From assembly GCF_027111355.2 (NCBI RefSeq), contig NZ_CP114291.2, forward strand, positions 2,108,001-2,172,000: a stretch of 64,000 nt of DNA, in the 5' to 3' direction. Origin of the DNA: Flavobacterium eburneipallidum. GTDB taxonomy: Bacteria > Bacteroidota > Bacteroidia > Flavobacteriales > Flavobacteriaceae. This document shows positions 51,524 to 60,814 of the stretch, piece after piece. A program made the translations under genes and the position numbers. The first letter of the stretch is position 1. Each line of letters starts with the position of its first letter. The notes beneath the pieces are model-generated. The model saw only the letters and a list, made by a program, of their open reading frames with translations. It was not told where the DNA came from and did not search any database.

Positions 51524-52510
51524 ATGAAAATAGCCGTCGTAATCCTCAATTGGAATGGAACAAAATTATTAGAACAATTTCTACCTTCCATCATAAAATA
51601 TTCTCCCGAAGCTGTTATATATGTTGCTGATAATGCTTCGACAGACGATTCTGTTGCGTTTATAAAAGCGAATTTTCCAACGGTTAAAATCGTGATAAAC
51701 GAGAGTAATTTTGGCTTTGCCCAAGGCTATAATGAAGCTCTGAAACATATTGATGCCGAGATTTATGCTTTAGTCAATTCAGATGTAGAAGTGACAGAAA
51801 ATTGGTTGAAACCCATTATAGAAACTTTCGAAAACGAACCTAAAACAGCTATAATTCAACCTAAAATTTTAGATTACAAACGCAAAGAATACTTTGAATA
51901 TGCAGGTGCAGCAGGCGGATTTATAGACAAATACGGATATCCATTTTGTCGTGGACGTGTTTTCGAAACTTTAGAAAAAGATCATGGACAATACAACGAT
52001 AATTGTGAAATATTCTGGGCTTCTGGGGCTTGCTTTTTTATTAGAAGCAGCGTTTATAAGGAGTTAAAAGGCTTTGATGCTGATTTTTTTGCCCATCAGG
52101 AAGAGATTGATTTATGCTGGCGGGTCTTCAACAAAGGGCATCAAATAAAGTACAATTCGCAATCAGTAATTTACCACGTTGGTGGAGCTACTTTGCAACA
52201 AGGTAATCCAAAAAAAACCTTCTTAAATTTCAGAAATTCGTTACTGATGTTGGTCAAAAACCTTCCCAAAAAACAATTGATTCCAGTACTTTTTATTCGA
52301 CTTATTTTAGACGGAATCGCTGGAATACAATTTCTTTCTCAGGGAAAATTCAAACATTGTTGGGCAATTATAAAAGCACATTTTTCATTTTATGCTCTTT
52401 TTTCAATCAATTATAATAAGAGAGCTATTGTTCAATCTGATAAATATTACAAAGTAAAAAGCATCGTTTTTCAGTATTATATCAAAGCTGGCAAGGTTTT
52501 TGAAAAATAA
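51524..52510 (+). CDS. GT2-family glycosyltransferase
   Basis: 328 residues. The GT-A fold is clear: VVILNWNGTKLLEQFLPSI at the start, nucleotide-sugar-binding VADNASTDDS (about 35), and the metal-binding DxD-type site in LVNSDVEVTENW (about 85-96). A later acidic catalytic segment lies in HQEEIDLCWR (about 190-199). The C-terminal 70 residues are hydrophobic, possibly membrane associated. Such enzymes act in cell-wall or capsule glycan assembly; the acceptor is unknown. Confidence 0.88.
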   Translation: MKIAVVILNWNGTKLLEQFLPSIIKYSPEAVIYVADNASTDDSVAFIKANFPTVKIVINESNFGFAQGYNEALKHIDAEIYALVNSDVEVTENWLKPIIETFENEPKTAIIQPKILDYKRKEYFEYAGAAGGFIDKYGYPFCRGRVFETLEKDHGQYNDNCEIFWASGACFFIRSSVYKELKGFDADFFAHQEEIDLCWRVFNKGHQIKYNSQSVIYHVGGATLQQGNPKKTFLNFRNSLLMLVKNLPKKQLIPVLFIRLILDGIAGIQFLSQGKFKHCWAIIKAHFSFYALFSINYNKRAIVQSDKYYKVKSIVFQYYIKAGKVFEK

Positions 52511-52551
52511 TTTTAACAAAAGTTTATATTCAAATTCTAATCTTAAAAAAC

Positions 52552-52559
52552 TAACTTTG
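52552..52559 (+). promoter_or_regulatory. -7 element of the OmpA lipoprotein gene
   Basis: TAACTTTG is a perfect TAnnTTTG, 28 bp upstream of the start. No clear -33 TTG. Confidence 0.45.
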
Positions 52560-52587
52560 TAATTCACGTTTAATTAAATTCTATTTT

Positions 52588-53421
52588 ATGAAAAAAATTG
52601 TTGTAACCTTATCGCTAGTAATGCTTTTGACTTCCTGCGTTTCCAAAAAACAATACGCTGCTTTAGAAGCTAAAAATAAAGAAACTCAAGATTTATTAAA
52701 CTCTTGTACAGTAAAATTAAATTCTTGCCTTGAAGAAAAAGCAGGTCTTGCTGCAACAGCCGAAGCGTTGAAAGGGCAAAACCAACATTTGATCAACACT
52801 TCAAAAGATATGACGGTCTTGACTGCTAAAGGTGCTGAAAATATTGAAAAAGCATTGGAATCTATCAAAGAAAAAGACTTGAAAATTTCTAGAATGCAAG
52901 ATGCTCTAACTAAAAAAGATAGTGTTACTCTAGCTGTTGTAACTAGTTTGAAAAGCGCTGTTGGAATTTCGGATCCAGATATTGAAATCAATGTTGAAAA
53001 AGGAGTGGTTTTCATCTCAATCGCTGATAAATTATTGTTCAAAAGCGGTAGTTATGATGTAACAGACAAAGCAAAAGGAGTTTTGGCTAAAGTAGCTAAA
53101 GTAGTAAACGACAAACCAGATTTTGAATGTATGGTCGAAGGTCATACGGACAATGTTCCTTATGTTGGAAGCGGAGTATTATTGGATAACTGGGATTTGA
53201 GTGTAAAACGTTCTACGTCTATCATCCGTGTTTTGACTACTCAATTGGGTGTAAAACCAGAACAGTTAATCGCTGCTGGTAGAAGTTCTTATATTCCTTT
53301 AGTAGCCAATGATTCTGCAGAGAATAGAGCTCGTAACAGAAGAACTCGTATTGTAGTATTGCCAAAAATTGATCAATTCTATGATATGATCGAAAAAGAA
53401 ATGAAAAAACAAGCAAAATAA
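52588..53421 (+). CDS. OmpA-family outer-membrane lipoprotein
   Basis: 277 residues. A lipoprotein signal ends at LTSC (Cys17). A coiled-coil region (about 20-120, KEKDLKISRMQDALTKKD) is followed by an OmpA-like peptidoglycan-binding domain (about 140-265) with VEGHTDNVPY, NWDLSVKRSTS and NRARNRRTRIVVLPK. It would link the outer membrane to peptidoglycan. It has its own promoter-like element and a strong terminator. Confidence 0.92.
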   Translation: MKKIVVTLSLVMLLTSCVSKKQYAALEAKNKETQDLLNSCTVKLNSCLEEKAGLAATAEALKGQNQHLINTSKDMTVLTAKGAENIEKALESIKEKDLKISRMQDALTKKDSVTLAVVTSLKSAVGISDPDIEINVEKGVVFISIADKLLFKSGSYDVTDKAKGVLAKVAKVVNDKPDFECMVEGHTDNVPYVGSGVLLDNWDLSVKRSTSIIRVLTTQLGVKPEQLIAAGRSSYIPLVANDSAENRARNRRTRIVVLPKIDQFYDMIEKEMKKQAK

Positions 53422-53467
53422 AATTCAGACTGTTTTCAAAATTAGATATCGTCTAAATTATGTAATT

Positions 53468-53499
53468 AAAAAGTGAGCTCATTTTGTGGCTCACTTTTT
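53468..53499 (+). terminator. Terminator of the OmpA lipoprotein gene
   Basis: 11-bp perfect stem AAAAAGTGAGC (53468-53478) with its complement (53489-53499) and a T-run. Confidence 0.88.
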
Positions 53500-53522
53500 T
53501 TATACTTACTTTTTAAACAAAA

Positions 53523-53561
53523 AAAATACCCTCAAAAACATCTATATTTTGAAGGTATTTT
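53523..53561 (-). terminator. Terminator of the 65-residue protein gene
   Basis: 15-bp stem with one mismatch (53523-53537 with 53547-53561), preceded by an A-tract that reads as a U-run on the minus strand. Confidence 0.8.
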
Positions 53562-53581
53562 AATTTAAAACAATAGTGAAA

Positions 53582-53779
53582 TTAACGATTTACGATAACT
53601 AAATACGGTTTTAATTCTGGTTTTTCGACTGTATAATCCAAAAGCCATTCTTTCAATTGTTCTAATTCGTAGGGCAACAAAGCCTTGATTGCTTTTTCTA
53701 ATTCTTTGCAAAAAAGTATGGGATGAAAACTAACTCTCTCGAGTACAGATTTTGTATAATCAAACATCAATTTAGACAT
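53582..53779 (-). CDS. Small conserved hypothetical protein
   Basis: 65 residues, soluble, helical. It reads LMFDYTKSVLERVSFHPILFCKELEKAIKALLPYELEQLKEWLLD with regular hydrophobic spacing, so it is probably a real small protein. It has its own terminator, which supports expression. No family name is known to me; similar small proteins occur in flavobacteria. Confidence 0.7.
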   Translation of the reverse strand: MSKLMFDYTKSVLERVSFHPILFCKELEKAIKALLPYELEQLKEWLLDYTVEKPELKPYLVIVNR

Positions 53780-53893
53780 AATAATAAAATTTAGGGTTAA
53801 AAGTTAAATACATAACATTGTAAAAATAGCCCATTATTTTATAATATAAATCGTCTTTAACAACAATTTATGTTCAATTTAACGGTTCTAAAA

Positions 53894-54556
53894 TCACCCT
53901 TTTCTGGCTCTGAACATTTCTCGTTTTCCAGGAGCTCCTTTGAGTTTTTCGACTGTGAAGCCTACTTCTATCATACTTCTTTTGATAACAGTTCGGGCTG
54001 CATAAGTTACCAAAATGCCTTTTGGTTTTAGTGCATCAAACATTTTCTCAAAGATCTCTGTGCTCCACAATTCGGGTTGTACATCAAAACCGAAAGCATC
54101 AAAATAAATCAAATCGAATTTTTCTACATCATCAATGTCTGCAAAAAATTGCTTCCTTTTGGTTAATGAAAAAGTATCGTTCAAGTTGATTTTCTCTTCC
54201 CAATGGCATTCGTGCATTTTTTCGAAAATAGACCGTTCGTTTTCGGCATTTAATTCGGCAACGTAATTCATCATCGAAGCTTCTTCTACAGAAACTGGAT
54301 AGGCCTCTACTCCAACATAATCGATTATTTGATTCGTTTTTTGAGATTCCAAAAAAGTAACCAAAACATTCAAACCGGTTCCAAATCCGATTTCTAAAAT
54401 AGAAACCGAATTATTTTCAAACAAGGAAAGTCCATTTTTTATAAAAACGTGTTGTGCTTCTTGAATAGCACCAAATCTAGAATGATAACATTCGTCCCAT
54501 TCCTCAATATGAATCGTTGTAGAGCCGTCACGAGTTTGAATTATATTTCTTTTCAA
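53894..54556 (-). CDS. mnmD: tRNA 5-methylaminomethyl-2-thiouridine methyltransferase MnmD
   Basis: 220 residues. The SAM-binding motif is ILEIGFGTGLNVLV (about 49-62). The acidic motif FDLIYFDAFGFDVQPELWS (about 140-158) is characteristic of MnmD, the methyltransferase half of E. coli MnmC that completes the mnm5s2U34 modification of tRNA. The oxidoreductase half (MnmC) is absent, as usual in Bacteroidota. Confidence 0.88.
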   Translation of the reverse strand: MKRNIIQTRDGSTTIHIEEWDECYHSRFGAIQEAQHVFIKNGLSLFENNSVSILEIGFGTGLNVLVTFLESQKTNQIIDYVGVEAYPVSVEEASMMNYVAELNAENERSIFEKMHECHWEEKINLNDTFSLTKRKQFFADIDDVEKFDLIYFDAFGFDVQPELWSTEIFEKMFDALKPKGILVTYAARTVIKRSMIEVGFTVEKLKGAPGKREMFRARKG

Positions 54557-54726
54557 AGTAATATTAAGATTTTAGAGTACATAAGTGGTCAAATTTAATT
54601 AAATACAATTTATGTATAACCATCAAAGTTTCCTATTTTTTATATATTCCACAAAATCAACTACATATTCGTTGTTTTTTTTAGAATATAAATAAATCCT
54701 CAATTAATTACAGTAATTAACGATTT

Positions 54727-54762
54727 TTTGACAACTATTCCAATGGTTTTTATTTAATTTTG
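54727..54762 (+). promoter_or_regulatory. Promoter of ilvE
   Basis: TTTG (54727-54730), 24 bp, TAATTTTG (54755-54762). The start codon is 67 bp further. Both elements match Bacteroidota consensus. Confidence 0.55.
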
Positions 54763-54829
54763 CAAAACACATATTTAAAATACAACATATTTTTTTTTAT
54801 ACAATATTTTCAAAATAGAATAACCAATT

Positions 54830-55894
54830 ATGAGTACAACAACCAATAAAATCGAAATCATTAAAGCCACTACTTCAAAAATAAGTTCGGTGGACTTTAA
54901 TCATCTGAATTTTGGTGAAGTTTTTACCGATCATTTATTTGAATGCAATTTTAAAAATGGCGAATGGCAAAATCCTGTCGTTAAGCCTTATGCACCTATA
55001 TTGATGGATCCATCTTCAAAAGTATTTCATTATGGTCAGGCTATTTTTGAAGGTATGAAAGCCTATAAAGATGCTAATGATGACATCTGGTTATTTAGAC
55101 CTGATGAAAATTTCAAACGATTTAACAATTCTGCAAAAAGAATGGCAATGCCAGAAGTTCCAGAAGCTATTTTCATGGACGGCTTGAATGAATTATTGAA
55201 AATAGATCAAGAATGGATTCAAAAAGGGAACGGAAGCAGTATGTACATTCGTCCGTTTATGATTGCTACAGGCGCTGGTGTTGTGGCTAATCCTTCTGAC
55301 GAATATAAATTTATGATTTTGCTTTCTCCTGCACAATCGTATTATGCTGGTGAAGTAAAAGTAATTGTCGCCGAACATTATAGTAGAGCTGCCAATGGTG
55401 GAATTGGTGCTGCAAAAGCGGCAGGAAATTACGCAGCGCAGTTTTATCCAACTAATTTGGCAAACAAAGAAGGTTTCCAACAAGTAATCTGGACTGATGA
55501 TGCCACTCACACCAAATTGGAAGAAGCTGGTACAATGAACGTATTTTTCAGAATAAATGATACTTTATTGACAGCTCCTGTTAGCGAAAGAATTTTGGAT
55601 GGTATTACCCGAAAAAGTTTAATTGAAATGGCAGAAAAAGAGGGATTAAAAGTAGAAGTTCGTTCGGTATTGGTTTCAGAATTAGTTGAGGCTGCACAAA
55701 ACGGAGCTTTAAAAGAAATATTTGGAGCGGGAACTGCTGCGGTTGTAAGCGTTATCAAAGGATTCTCTTATCAGGATGTTTATTATGAAATGTCCCCAAT
55801 TGAAAATTCTTATGCTTCGCTTTTAAAAGAAAAACTAACGAGTCTTCAAAATAAACTTTCTGAAGATCCTTTTGGATGGACAGTAAAAGTTTAG
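54830..55894 (+). CDS. ilvE: Branched-chain amino acid aminotransferase
   Basis: 354 residues, PLP-dependent fold type IV. The opening contains FGEVFTDHLFECNFKNGEW, and VFHYGQAIFEGMKAYK and MYIRPFMIATG follow. The PLP lysine lies in GIGAAKAAGNYAAQFYPT, and LEEAGTMNVFF holds the conserved Glu of the PLP site. It performs the last step of valine, leucine and isoleucine synthesis and complements the leu-ilv operon 13 kb upstream. It is a single gene with its own promoter. Confidence 0.95.
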   Translation: MSTTTNKIEIIKATTSKISSVDFNHLNFGEVFTDHLFECNFKNGEWQNPVVKPYAPILMDPSSKVFHYGQAIFEGMKAYKDANDDIWLFRPDENFKRFNNSAKRMAMPEVPEAIFMDGLNELLKIDQEWIQKGNGSSMYIRPFMIATGAGVVANPSDEYKFMILLSPAQSYYAGEVKVIVAEHYSRAANGGIGAAKAAGNYAAQFYPTNLANKEGFQQVIWTDDATHTKLEEAGTMNVFFRINDTLLTAPVSERILDGITRKSLIEMAEKEGLKVEVRSVLVSELVEAAQNGALKEIFGAGTAAVVSVIKGFSYQDVYYEMSPIENSYASLLKEKLTSLQNKLSEDPFGWTVKV

Positions 55895-55898
55895 TTAG

Positions 55899-56021
55899 CA
55901 GTGTTCAGTATTCAGTGTTCAGTTACTGTTTACAGTGAAAAAATAAAAAGCGATTTTTCAAGATAGAAAAATCGCTTTTTATTTAGGTTAACCTGCACAC
56001 TGCTACTGATCACTGAACACT
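55899..56021. repeat. CAGTGTT-type inverted repeat around a terminator
   Basis: Left arm 55899-55921 and right arm 56000-56021 are related inversely; both are built of AGTGTTC/AGTATTC-like 7-bp units. The pair encloses the terminator at 55945-55980 and fills the whole gap between two convergent genes; the right arm overlaps the last two bases of the MazG-like gene. Confidence 0.85.
55945..55980. terminator. Bidirectional terminator between ilvE and the MazG-like gene
   Basis: 15-bp perfect stem AAAAAGCGATTTTTC (55945-55959) with its complement (55966-55980), 6-nt loop. Confidence 0.92.
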
Positions 56022-56403
56022 ACTTCAGTATTTTAGAAAAATCAGGTTTGAAATAATTAGGCCCTTTCATTACTTTTCCGTCTTCACGATAAATGGGTTG
56101 TCCGTCTTCTCCCAATTTGCTCATATTAGAGCGTTGAATTTCGTCGAAAACTTCTTCAATTTTGTGGTGTAAACCGTGTTCTATAATAGTTCCGCAAAGA
56201 ATATACATCATATCGCCCAAAGCATCGGCAATTTCAATTATATCATTATTTTGAACCGCTTCTAGATATTCTTCGTTTTCTTCTTTCATCAAATTGTAAC
56301 GAAGTATTTTTTTGCTTTCGCCCAAATCGGCTACTGGATTTTCACTGTGCCCAATTTTGAAAGCGGTATGAAATTCCTTTACGGCATTAATTTGCTTTTG
56401 CAT
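56020..56403 (-). CDS. MazG-like nucleotide pyrophosphohydrolase
   Basis: 127 residues of the all-alpha NTP pyrophosphatase superfamily. The E-x-x-E metal site is in LMKEENEEYLEAV (about 54-66) and the matching E-x-x-D is in IIEIADALGDMMYI (about 75-88). The C-terminal part (GQPIYREDGKVMKGPNYFKPD) resembles the PRA-PH/MazG-like family acting on nucleoside triphosphates. The substrate is unknown; nucleotide pool cleaning is the likely role. Confidence 0.85.
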   Translation of the reverse strand: MQKQINAVKEFHTAFKIGHSENPVADLGESKKILRYNLMKEENEEYLEAVQNNDIIEIADALGDMMYILCGTIIEHGLHHKIEEVFDEIQRSNMSKLGEDGQPIYREDGKVMKGPNYFKPDFSKILK

Positions 56404-56483
56404 AATTTTATTTGATTAAATGAAGTGGCAAATTAGTAACTTTTACTAAACAAAAGCCTAAATTTGCACAAAAAAATTACACT

Positions 56484-56672
56484 ATGTTTAGTCAAGGACA
56501 ATTACTATTTGCTGGCTGTTTTGCAATCGCTTTTATAATCGCAATGATTTTTGCCTATAGAAAAGATGCCAATTTGCATAAATTATTCTACAAAGGAAAC
56601 TTCAAAATATTGATTGGGTTTGCGCTTTTTATAGTTTTGTTGTTTGTGATAAAAATATTTTTTAAAAGATAA
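56484..56672 (+). CDS. Small membrane protein with two spans
   Basis: 62 residues: two hydrophobic helices (FAGCFAIAFIIAMIFAY and ILIGFALFIVLLFVIKI) around a basic loop (RKDANLHKLFYKGNFK) and a basic end (FFKR). The family is not recognised. It is divergent from the MazG-like gene and followed by its own terminator, which supports that it is expressed. Confidence 0.7.
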   Translation: MFSQGQLLFAGCFAIAFIIAMIFAYRKDANLHKLFYKGNFKILIGFALFIVLLFVIKIFFKR

Positions 56673-56680
56673 AAACAAAA

Positions 56681-56708
56681 AAAAGGATGTCAGTTAAGAC
56701 ATCCTTTT
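56681..56708. terminator. Terminator between the small membrane protein and M49 peptidase genes
   Basis: 11-bp perfect stem AAAAGGATGTC (56681-56691) with its complement (56698-56708), 6-nt loop; A-tract before, T-tract after. Confidence 0.9.
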
Positions 56709-56727
56709 CTATATCAATTCATTAACC

Positions 56728-58764
56728 TTAATTTTCTAAAGGCAGAAAATTATAGTTTTTAGAATAATACAACATTTGCTCTGCAAAAGTTTTAGGTTGT
56801 TTTACTTCTATCGAAATAATTTCTCCTTTGGCATCTAATTTTGGTACTAAAATTGGATTTACAAAACCGCTATAAGGTGCTGCATTGAATTTTTTGTTTC
56901 TTTCCAAAACCTCGGCGTGTAACTTCTGATCTACTTTTACACCATAATTTTCAACCAATGCTTTTCCTGCTTCATAATCACCCTCGGATTTGATACGTTG
57001 AATTTCACGTAACAATTGTCCAAATAAATCGTGTAATTTTTCATAATTAGTAATGTTGAAATACGTTTTACCATCACGAGTAATTTTTTCGATTACATTA
57101 TCTGCTTTTCCTTTTTCAAAAGCCCAAGCACTAATGTATTGACGGTTTCTCATGTGTGCCTCTTCAATATCTGCTCCTGGTTCTAAACGCACCAATTGTC
57201 CCATCAAACCATTTCTGATATAGGAATCATAAGACTCCATTCCTAGTTTTTTCCAATCGTCAACCAAACCAAGTTCTTGTAGTTTTGGATTGTAAACAAA
57301 ATACAATCCTACTAAATCGGCTCTTCCCTCTTCAAGGGTTGAAGCATAATTTTTCAAGGTTTTCTCCGGAGTTGCCACACCTGGATTTAATTGTCCTGAA
57401 GCGTGACCAATAACTTCATGCAATGCTGTGTGCATTTTATCTCCCAATTCTGCATATTTTTCGGCTAAAGCAATTTCTTCGGCATCATTGGCAAATTCCT
57501 GTAACCTTCCTTTTCCTCCTGCTTTGTTATAAGAATCAATAATATTAGCCAACGAAACTGATTTTGAACCGTGTTCCGCACGAATCCAATCGGCATTTGG
57601 TAGGTTTACTCCAATTGGTGTTGCAGGAGAAGAATCACCAGATTCACCAGCAACAATTACTGTTTTATACGATACTCCTACTACATTTTTCTTTTTATGA
57701 GCGGTCATTATCGTAGAATTATCTTCAAACCATTGTGCGTTTTTAGATACTACTTCCATCTTTTTAGACAAATTAAAATCTTTAATTTGCACAATACTTT
57801 CATAAGAACCTTTATTTCCTAAAGGATCATTGTAAACCTCAATAAAACTGTTGATGTAGTCAATGTTTCCTTCTGTAGCTTGCAACCAGGCGATGTTATA
57901 TTCGTCCCAAGTTTTTAAATCTCCTGTTTTGTAATAACTAATCAGTAATCCTAGAGCATCGGCTTGTTTTTGGTTTTCGGCAACTCCTTTGGCTTTTTCT
58001 AACCAATATACTATTTTGTCAATTGCTGATCCGTACATTCCACCACTTTTCCATACTTTTTCTTCTAATTGTCCTTTGGCATTGCGAACTAGTTTAGAAT
58101 TTAATCCATAAGAATAAGGTCTTTTAGGATCAGGACTTATTTTGCTGGCATAAAAATCTTCTACTTCTTTTGCAGTAATGCCTTTTTCATAGAAATTGAT
58201 TGCTGAACCTTCTACTAATCCTTTTGAGGTGTCTAAATTTACTTTTTTAGCATCGACATCGTTAAATAGAATATCTACAATTGCTGGAGATAAACTTGTT
58301 TTAGTAGCTTTTAATAAACTAGTTAAGTAATTTTTAGAAAAAAGAGGCTTCATTTTATCATTCGAATAATGATGATGAATTCCGTTAGCAAACCAAACTC
58401 TTTTTAAATAAATTTCAAAATTTTTCCAATCTGCTGAAGCTTTATCTCCTTTGTAATTTACATAGATATTTTCGAGTGCTTTTCTAATTTTTAGATTGTA
58501 TTTGTAATGTTGATCATAAGCAATATCTCGTCCTGAATATCCTGCTTGAGTAAGATAATAAACTAATTTTTGCTCTTTTAGGGTCAAATCTTCCCATCCT
58601 GGAATTTGATAACGCAATACTTTTACGTCGCCAAATTGTTCGACAACATATTCAAAAGGGTCTTTCTGGATAGTTTTTGCATCTGTAGCTTTTACTGCTT
58701 GTGCATTCGACGCAAAAGAAACGCCAACTGTCATAATAACTCCTGCAATTTTAAGTAATTTCAT
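56728..58764 (-). CDS. M49-family metallopeptidase (dipeptidyl-peptidase III-like), exported
   Basis: 678 residues. A signal peptide (MKLLKIAGVIMTVGVSFASNAQA) places it in the periplasm or on the surface. The zinc site of family M49 is complete: HEVIGH with His449, Glu450 and His454, followed by EEGRAD with the third ligand at about Glu478-479. M49 is unusual among gluzincins in having HExxGH rather than HExxH. Human DPP III is cytosolic, so the signal peptide is a notable difference. It likely trims short peptides from the N-terminus. Confidence 0.9.
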   Translation of the reverse strand: MKLLKIAGVIMTVGVSFASNAQAVKATDAKTIQKDPFEYVVEQFGDVKVLRYQIPGWEDLTLKEQKLVYYLTQAGYSGRDIAYDQHYKYNLKIRKALENIYVNYKGDKASADWKNFEIYLKRVWFANGIHHHYSNDKMKPLFSKNYLTSLLKATKTSLSPAIVDILFNDVDAKKVNLDTSKGLVEGSAINFYEKGITAKEVEDFYASKISPDPKRPYSYGLNSKLVRNAKGQLEEKVWKSGGMYGSAIDKIVYWLEKAKGVAENQKQADALGLLISYYKTGDLKTWDEYNIAWLQATEGNIDYINSFIEVYNDPLGNKGSYESIVQIKDFNLSKKMEVVSKNAQWFEDNSTIMTAHKKKNVVGVSYKTVIVAGESGDSSPATPIGVNLPNADWIRAEHGSKSVSLANIIDSYNKAGGKGRLQEFANDAEEIALAEKYAELGDKMHTALHEVIGHASGQLNPGVATPEKTLKNYASTLEEGRADLVGLYFVYNPKLQELGLVDDWKKLGMESYDSYIRNGLMGQLVRLEPGADIEEAHMRNRQYISAWAFEKGKADNVIEKITRDGKTYFNITNYEKLHDLFGQLLREIQRIKSEGDYEAGKALVENYGVKVDQKLHAEVLERNKKFNAAPYSGFVNPILVPKLDAKGEIISIEVKQPKTFAEQMLYYSKNYNFLPLEN

Positions 58765-58807
58765 CGATATAAGATTATTTAGTTGTTTTATTTATAACAC
58801 AATATGG

Positions 58808-58838
58808 CAAATGTATGTATTTTTTAAACATTTTACAA
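58808..58838 (-). promoter_or_regulatory. Promoter of the M49 peptidase gene
   Basis: Minus-strand TTG (58836-58838), 20 bp, TACATTTG (58808-58815), 43 bp upstream of the start. The rest of the 313-bp gap (58765-59077) is AT-rich DNA with one small dyad GCATAA/TTATGC at 58844-58858 and no gene. Confidence 0.6.
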
Positions 58839-59077
58839 TGCACGCATAATATTTATGCAAAATTTATGAATGAAGCAAAATCTTAACTTTAAAACATTAT
58901 TCCAATAAAAAAAGGAAGGCTTAAATAAAGAAAATTGAAATGGATTGATATTCAAATTAATGCTATTTTCAAGAAAGATATTTAATAAAAAGATAAAACC
59001 CTAATATGGATTATTTTATATATGCTAATAGTATTAATATAATTTCTAACTTTACAACGCAAATTAACCTATCTATT

Positions 59078-60175
59078 ATGAGAATTTTAAAATATCTTTT
59101 TCTTTTATTATTACTTAGTTTAGTAACCCTATCTGTTTTTGTTGCGACTCAAAAAGGAAAATTCACCGTTGAAAAAAGCCTAGTTATAAATTCTCCAAAA
59201 TCAGCTATATACAATTATGTAAACGATGCCAAAAACTGGAAAGAATGGAATTCGTTGGCTGTAGAGGATTCGTTAATGCAAATTGACTATTCTCAAAATA
59301 CGATAGGATCAGGAAGTTCTTTTTCTTGGGACGGAAAAGAAGGTAATGGTGATTTGCAAACATTATATGTAAAAGAAAACGATAGTATTTCTCAAAAAAT
59401 GAATTTCAATGGGAATAATGCAACTATTTCGATACATTTTAAAGATACGATTGGAGGAACAAAAGTATCATGGAAAGCAAAAGGTGAAATGGGATTTATG
59501 TTTAAAGTTTTGACTTCATTTAATGGTGGCGCTAAAAAAATATTTGAATTAATGTTCGAAAAAAGTTTGGCTAATTTAGATCGAAAACTCGACTACGAAA
59601 TCAATACCTATTCAATAAAAGTTGATGGTATAGTAAATAAAACCAAAAGCCATTATTTAGCCCAAACTTTTACTTGCGAGTTCTCAAAAGTGAGTAAAAA
59701 TTCTGGAATTGTTTTTACTAAAATTACTAATTTTTGCAATAATAACAACCTCACAATTAGCGGAAAACCATTTGTGATTTATCATACTTATGACACCTCA
59801 AAAGAATTAACCAAACTATCTATTTGCATTCCGATAAAAGATTCGATTCATATATCCGAAGGAAGTGACATAACGTCAAAGACATTAGATGCGTTTCAGG
59901 CTTTGAAAACAACTCTGAAAGGAGATTATTCACATAATAAAAAAGCATTAGACAAAGCCACACAATATCTTCGTGAAAAACATCTCATTAGCGATGCTGC
60001 TTTTTCGCATTTAGAAATATACACTATTGGCAAAAGCCAAATTAATAATCCATCCAAGTGGGTTACAGAAATTTATTATCCATTGCAACAAAAAGCAGTT
60101 GCAAAACCAGTAGTAACTGTACCAAAACCAGCAATTATTTCTCCAGTTACAGAGGAAGAACCATCCGAATTTTAA
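59078..60175 (+). CDS. SRPBCC-family membrane-anchored protein
   Basis: 365 residues from ATG 59078; an in-frame ATG at 59006 adds 24 poorly conserved residues. One N-terminal membrane span (about 5-25, YLFLLLLLSLVTLSVFVATQ) precedes a polyketide-cyclase/START-like (SRPBCC) domain (about 30-170; VEKSLVINSPKSAIYNYVNDAKNWKEWNS). A second region (about 175-330) resembles GyrI-like ligand-binding domains. Ligand and role are unknown. It stands just upstream of the ECF sigma operon on the same strand. Confidence 0.75.
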   Translation: MRILKYLFLLLLLSLVTLSVFVATQKGKFTVEKSLVINSPKSAIYNYVNDAKNWKEWNSLAVEDSLMQIDYSQNTIGSGSSFSWDGKEGNGDLQTLYVKENDSISQKMNFNGNNATISIHFKDTIGGTKVSWKAKGEMGFMFKVLTSFNGGAKKIFELMFEKSLANLDRKLDYEINTYSIKVDGIVNKTKSHYLAQTFTCEFSKVSKNSGIVFTKITNFCNNNNLTISGKPFVIYHTYDTSKELTKLSICIPIKDSIHISEGSDITSKTLDAFQALKTTLKGDYSHNKKALDKATQYLREKHLISDAAFSHLEIYTIGKSQINNPSKWVTEIYYPLQQKAVAKPVVTVPKPAIISPVTEEEPSEF

Positions 60176-60238
60176 AAATAATTCGAAACTATTTTAAACC
60201 TTTTGAATAAATTCAATTCTAACTGATAAATAGTAGCC

Positions 60239-60781
60239 TTGCAAGAAGAAAAGGAATTTATTCAAGAATTATTAAATCCGAAAACGCAAAATCAAGCGTT
60301 TCAAAAACTCTTGAAAATATATCAAAAACCATTATACAATCATATTCGAAATATTGTTTTGAATCATGACGATGCTGATGATGTTTTGCAAAACACTTTT
60401 GTAAAAGTATTTCAAAACCTGATTAAATTTAAAGGCGAAAGCAAACTTTTCTCTTGGATGTATCGCATAGCAACCAATGAAGCATTAACTTTTTTGAGTC
60501 AAAAAGCAAAATTAAGTGGTGTTTCATCGGAAACATTACAAAATAAAACCATTGACAATCTCAAATCAGATATTTATTTTGATGGAAATGAAATTCAAAT
60601 AAAATTGCAAAAAGCCATTGTACAATTGCCTGAAAAACAACAATTGGTTTTCAAAATGAAATATTTTGAAGAATTAAAATACGAAGAAATATCAGAAATA
60701 CTCGGCACATCAGTAGGTGCTTTGAAAGCATCCTATCATCATGCTGTTAAAAAAATAGAAGCTTTTGTTACGGCAAATTAA
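60239..60781 (+). CDS. ECF sigma-70 factor
   Basis: 180 residues, started at TTG 60239. No in-frame ATG fits, and the following conserved opening (EEKEFIQELLNPKTQNQAFQ) supports the TTG. Region 2 is seen at NIVLNHDDADDVLQNTFVKVFQN with DNA-melting WMYRIATNEALT; region 4 at LPEKQQLVFKMKYFEELKYEEISEILGTSVGALKASYHHAVKKI. It is followed closely by a membrane protein and an exported Spy-like protein, the usual layout of a regulated ECF operon. Confidence 0.9.
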   Translation: MQEEKEFIQELLNPKTQNQAFQKLLKIYQKPLYNHIRNIVLNHDDADDVLQNTFVKVFQNLIKFKGESKLFSWMYRIATNEALTFLSQKAKLSGVSSETLQNKTIDNLKSDIYFDGNEIQIKLQKAIVQLPEKQQLVFKMKYFEELKYEEISEILGTSVGALKASYHHAVKKIEAFVTAN

Positions 60782-60814
60782 ACTTTTTGTCCATAATTAA
60801 GTCTAATAAATATT

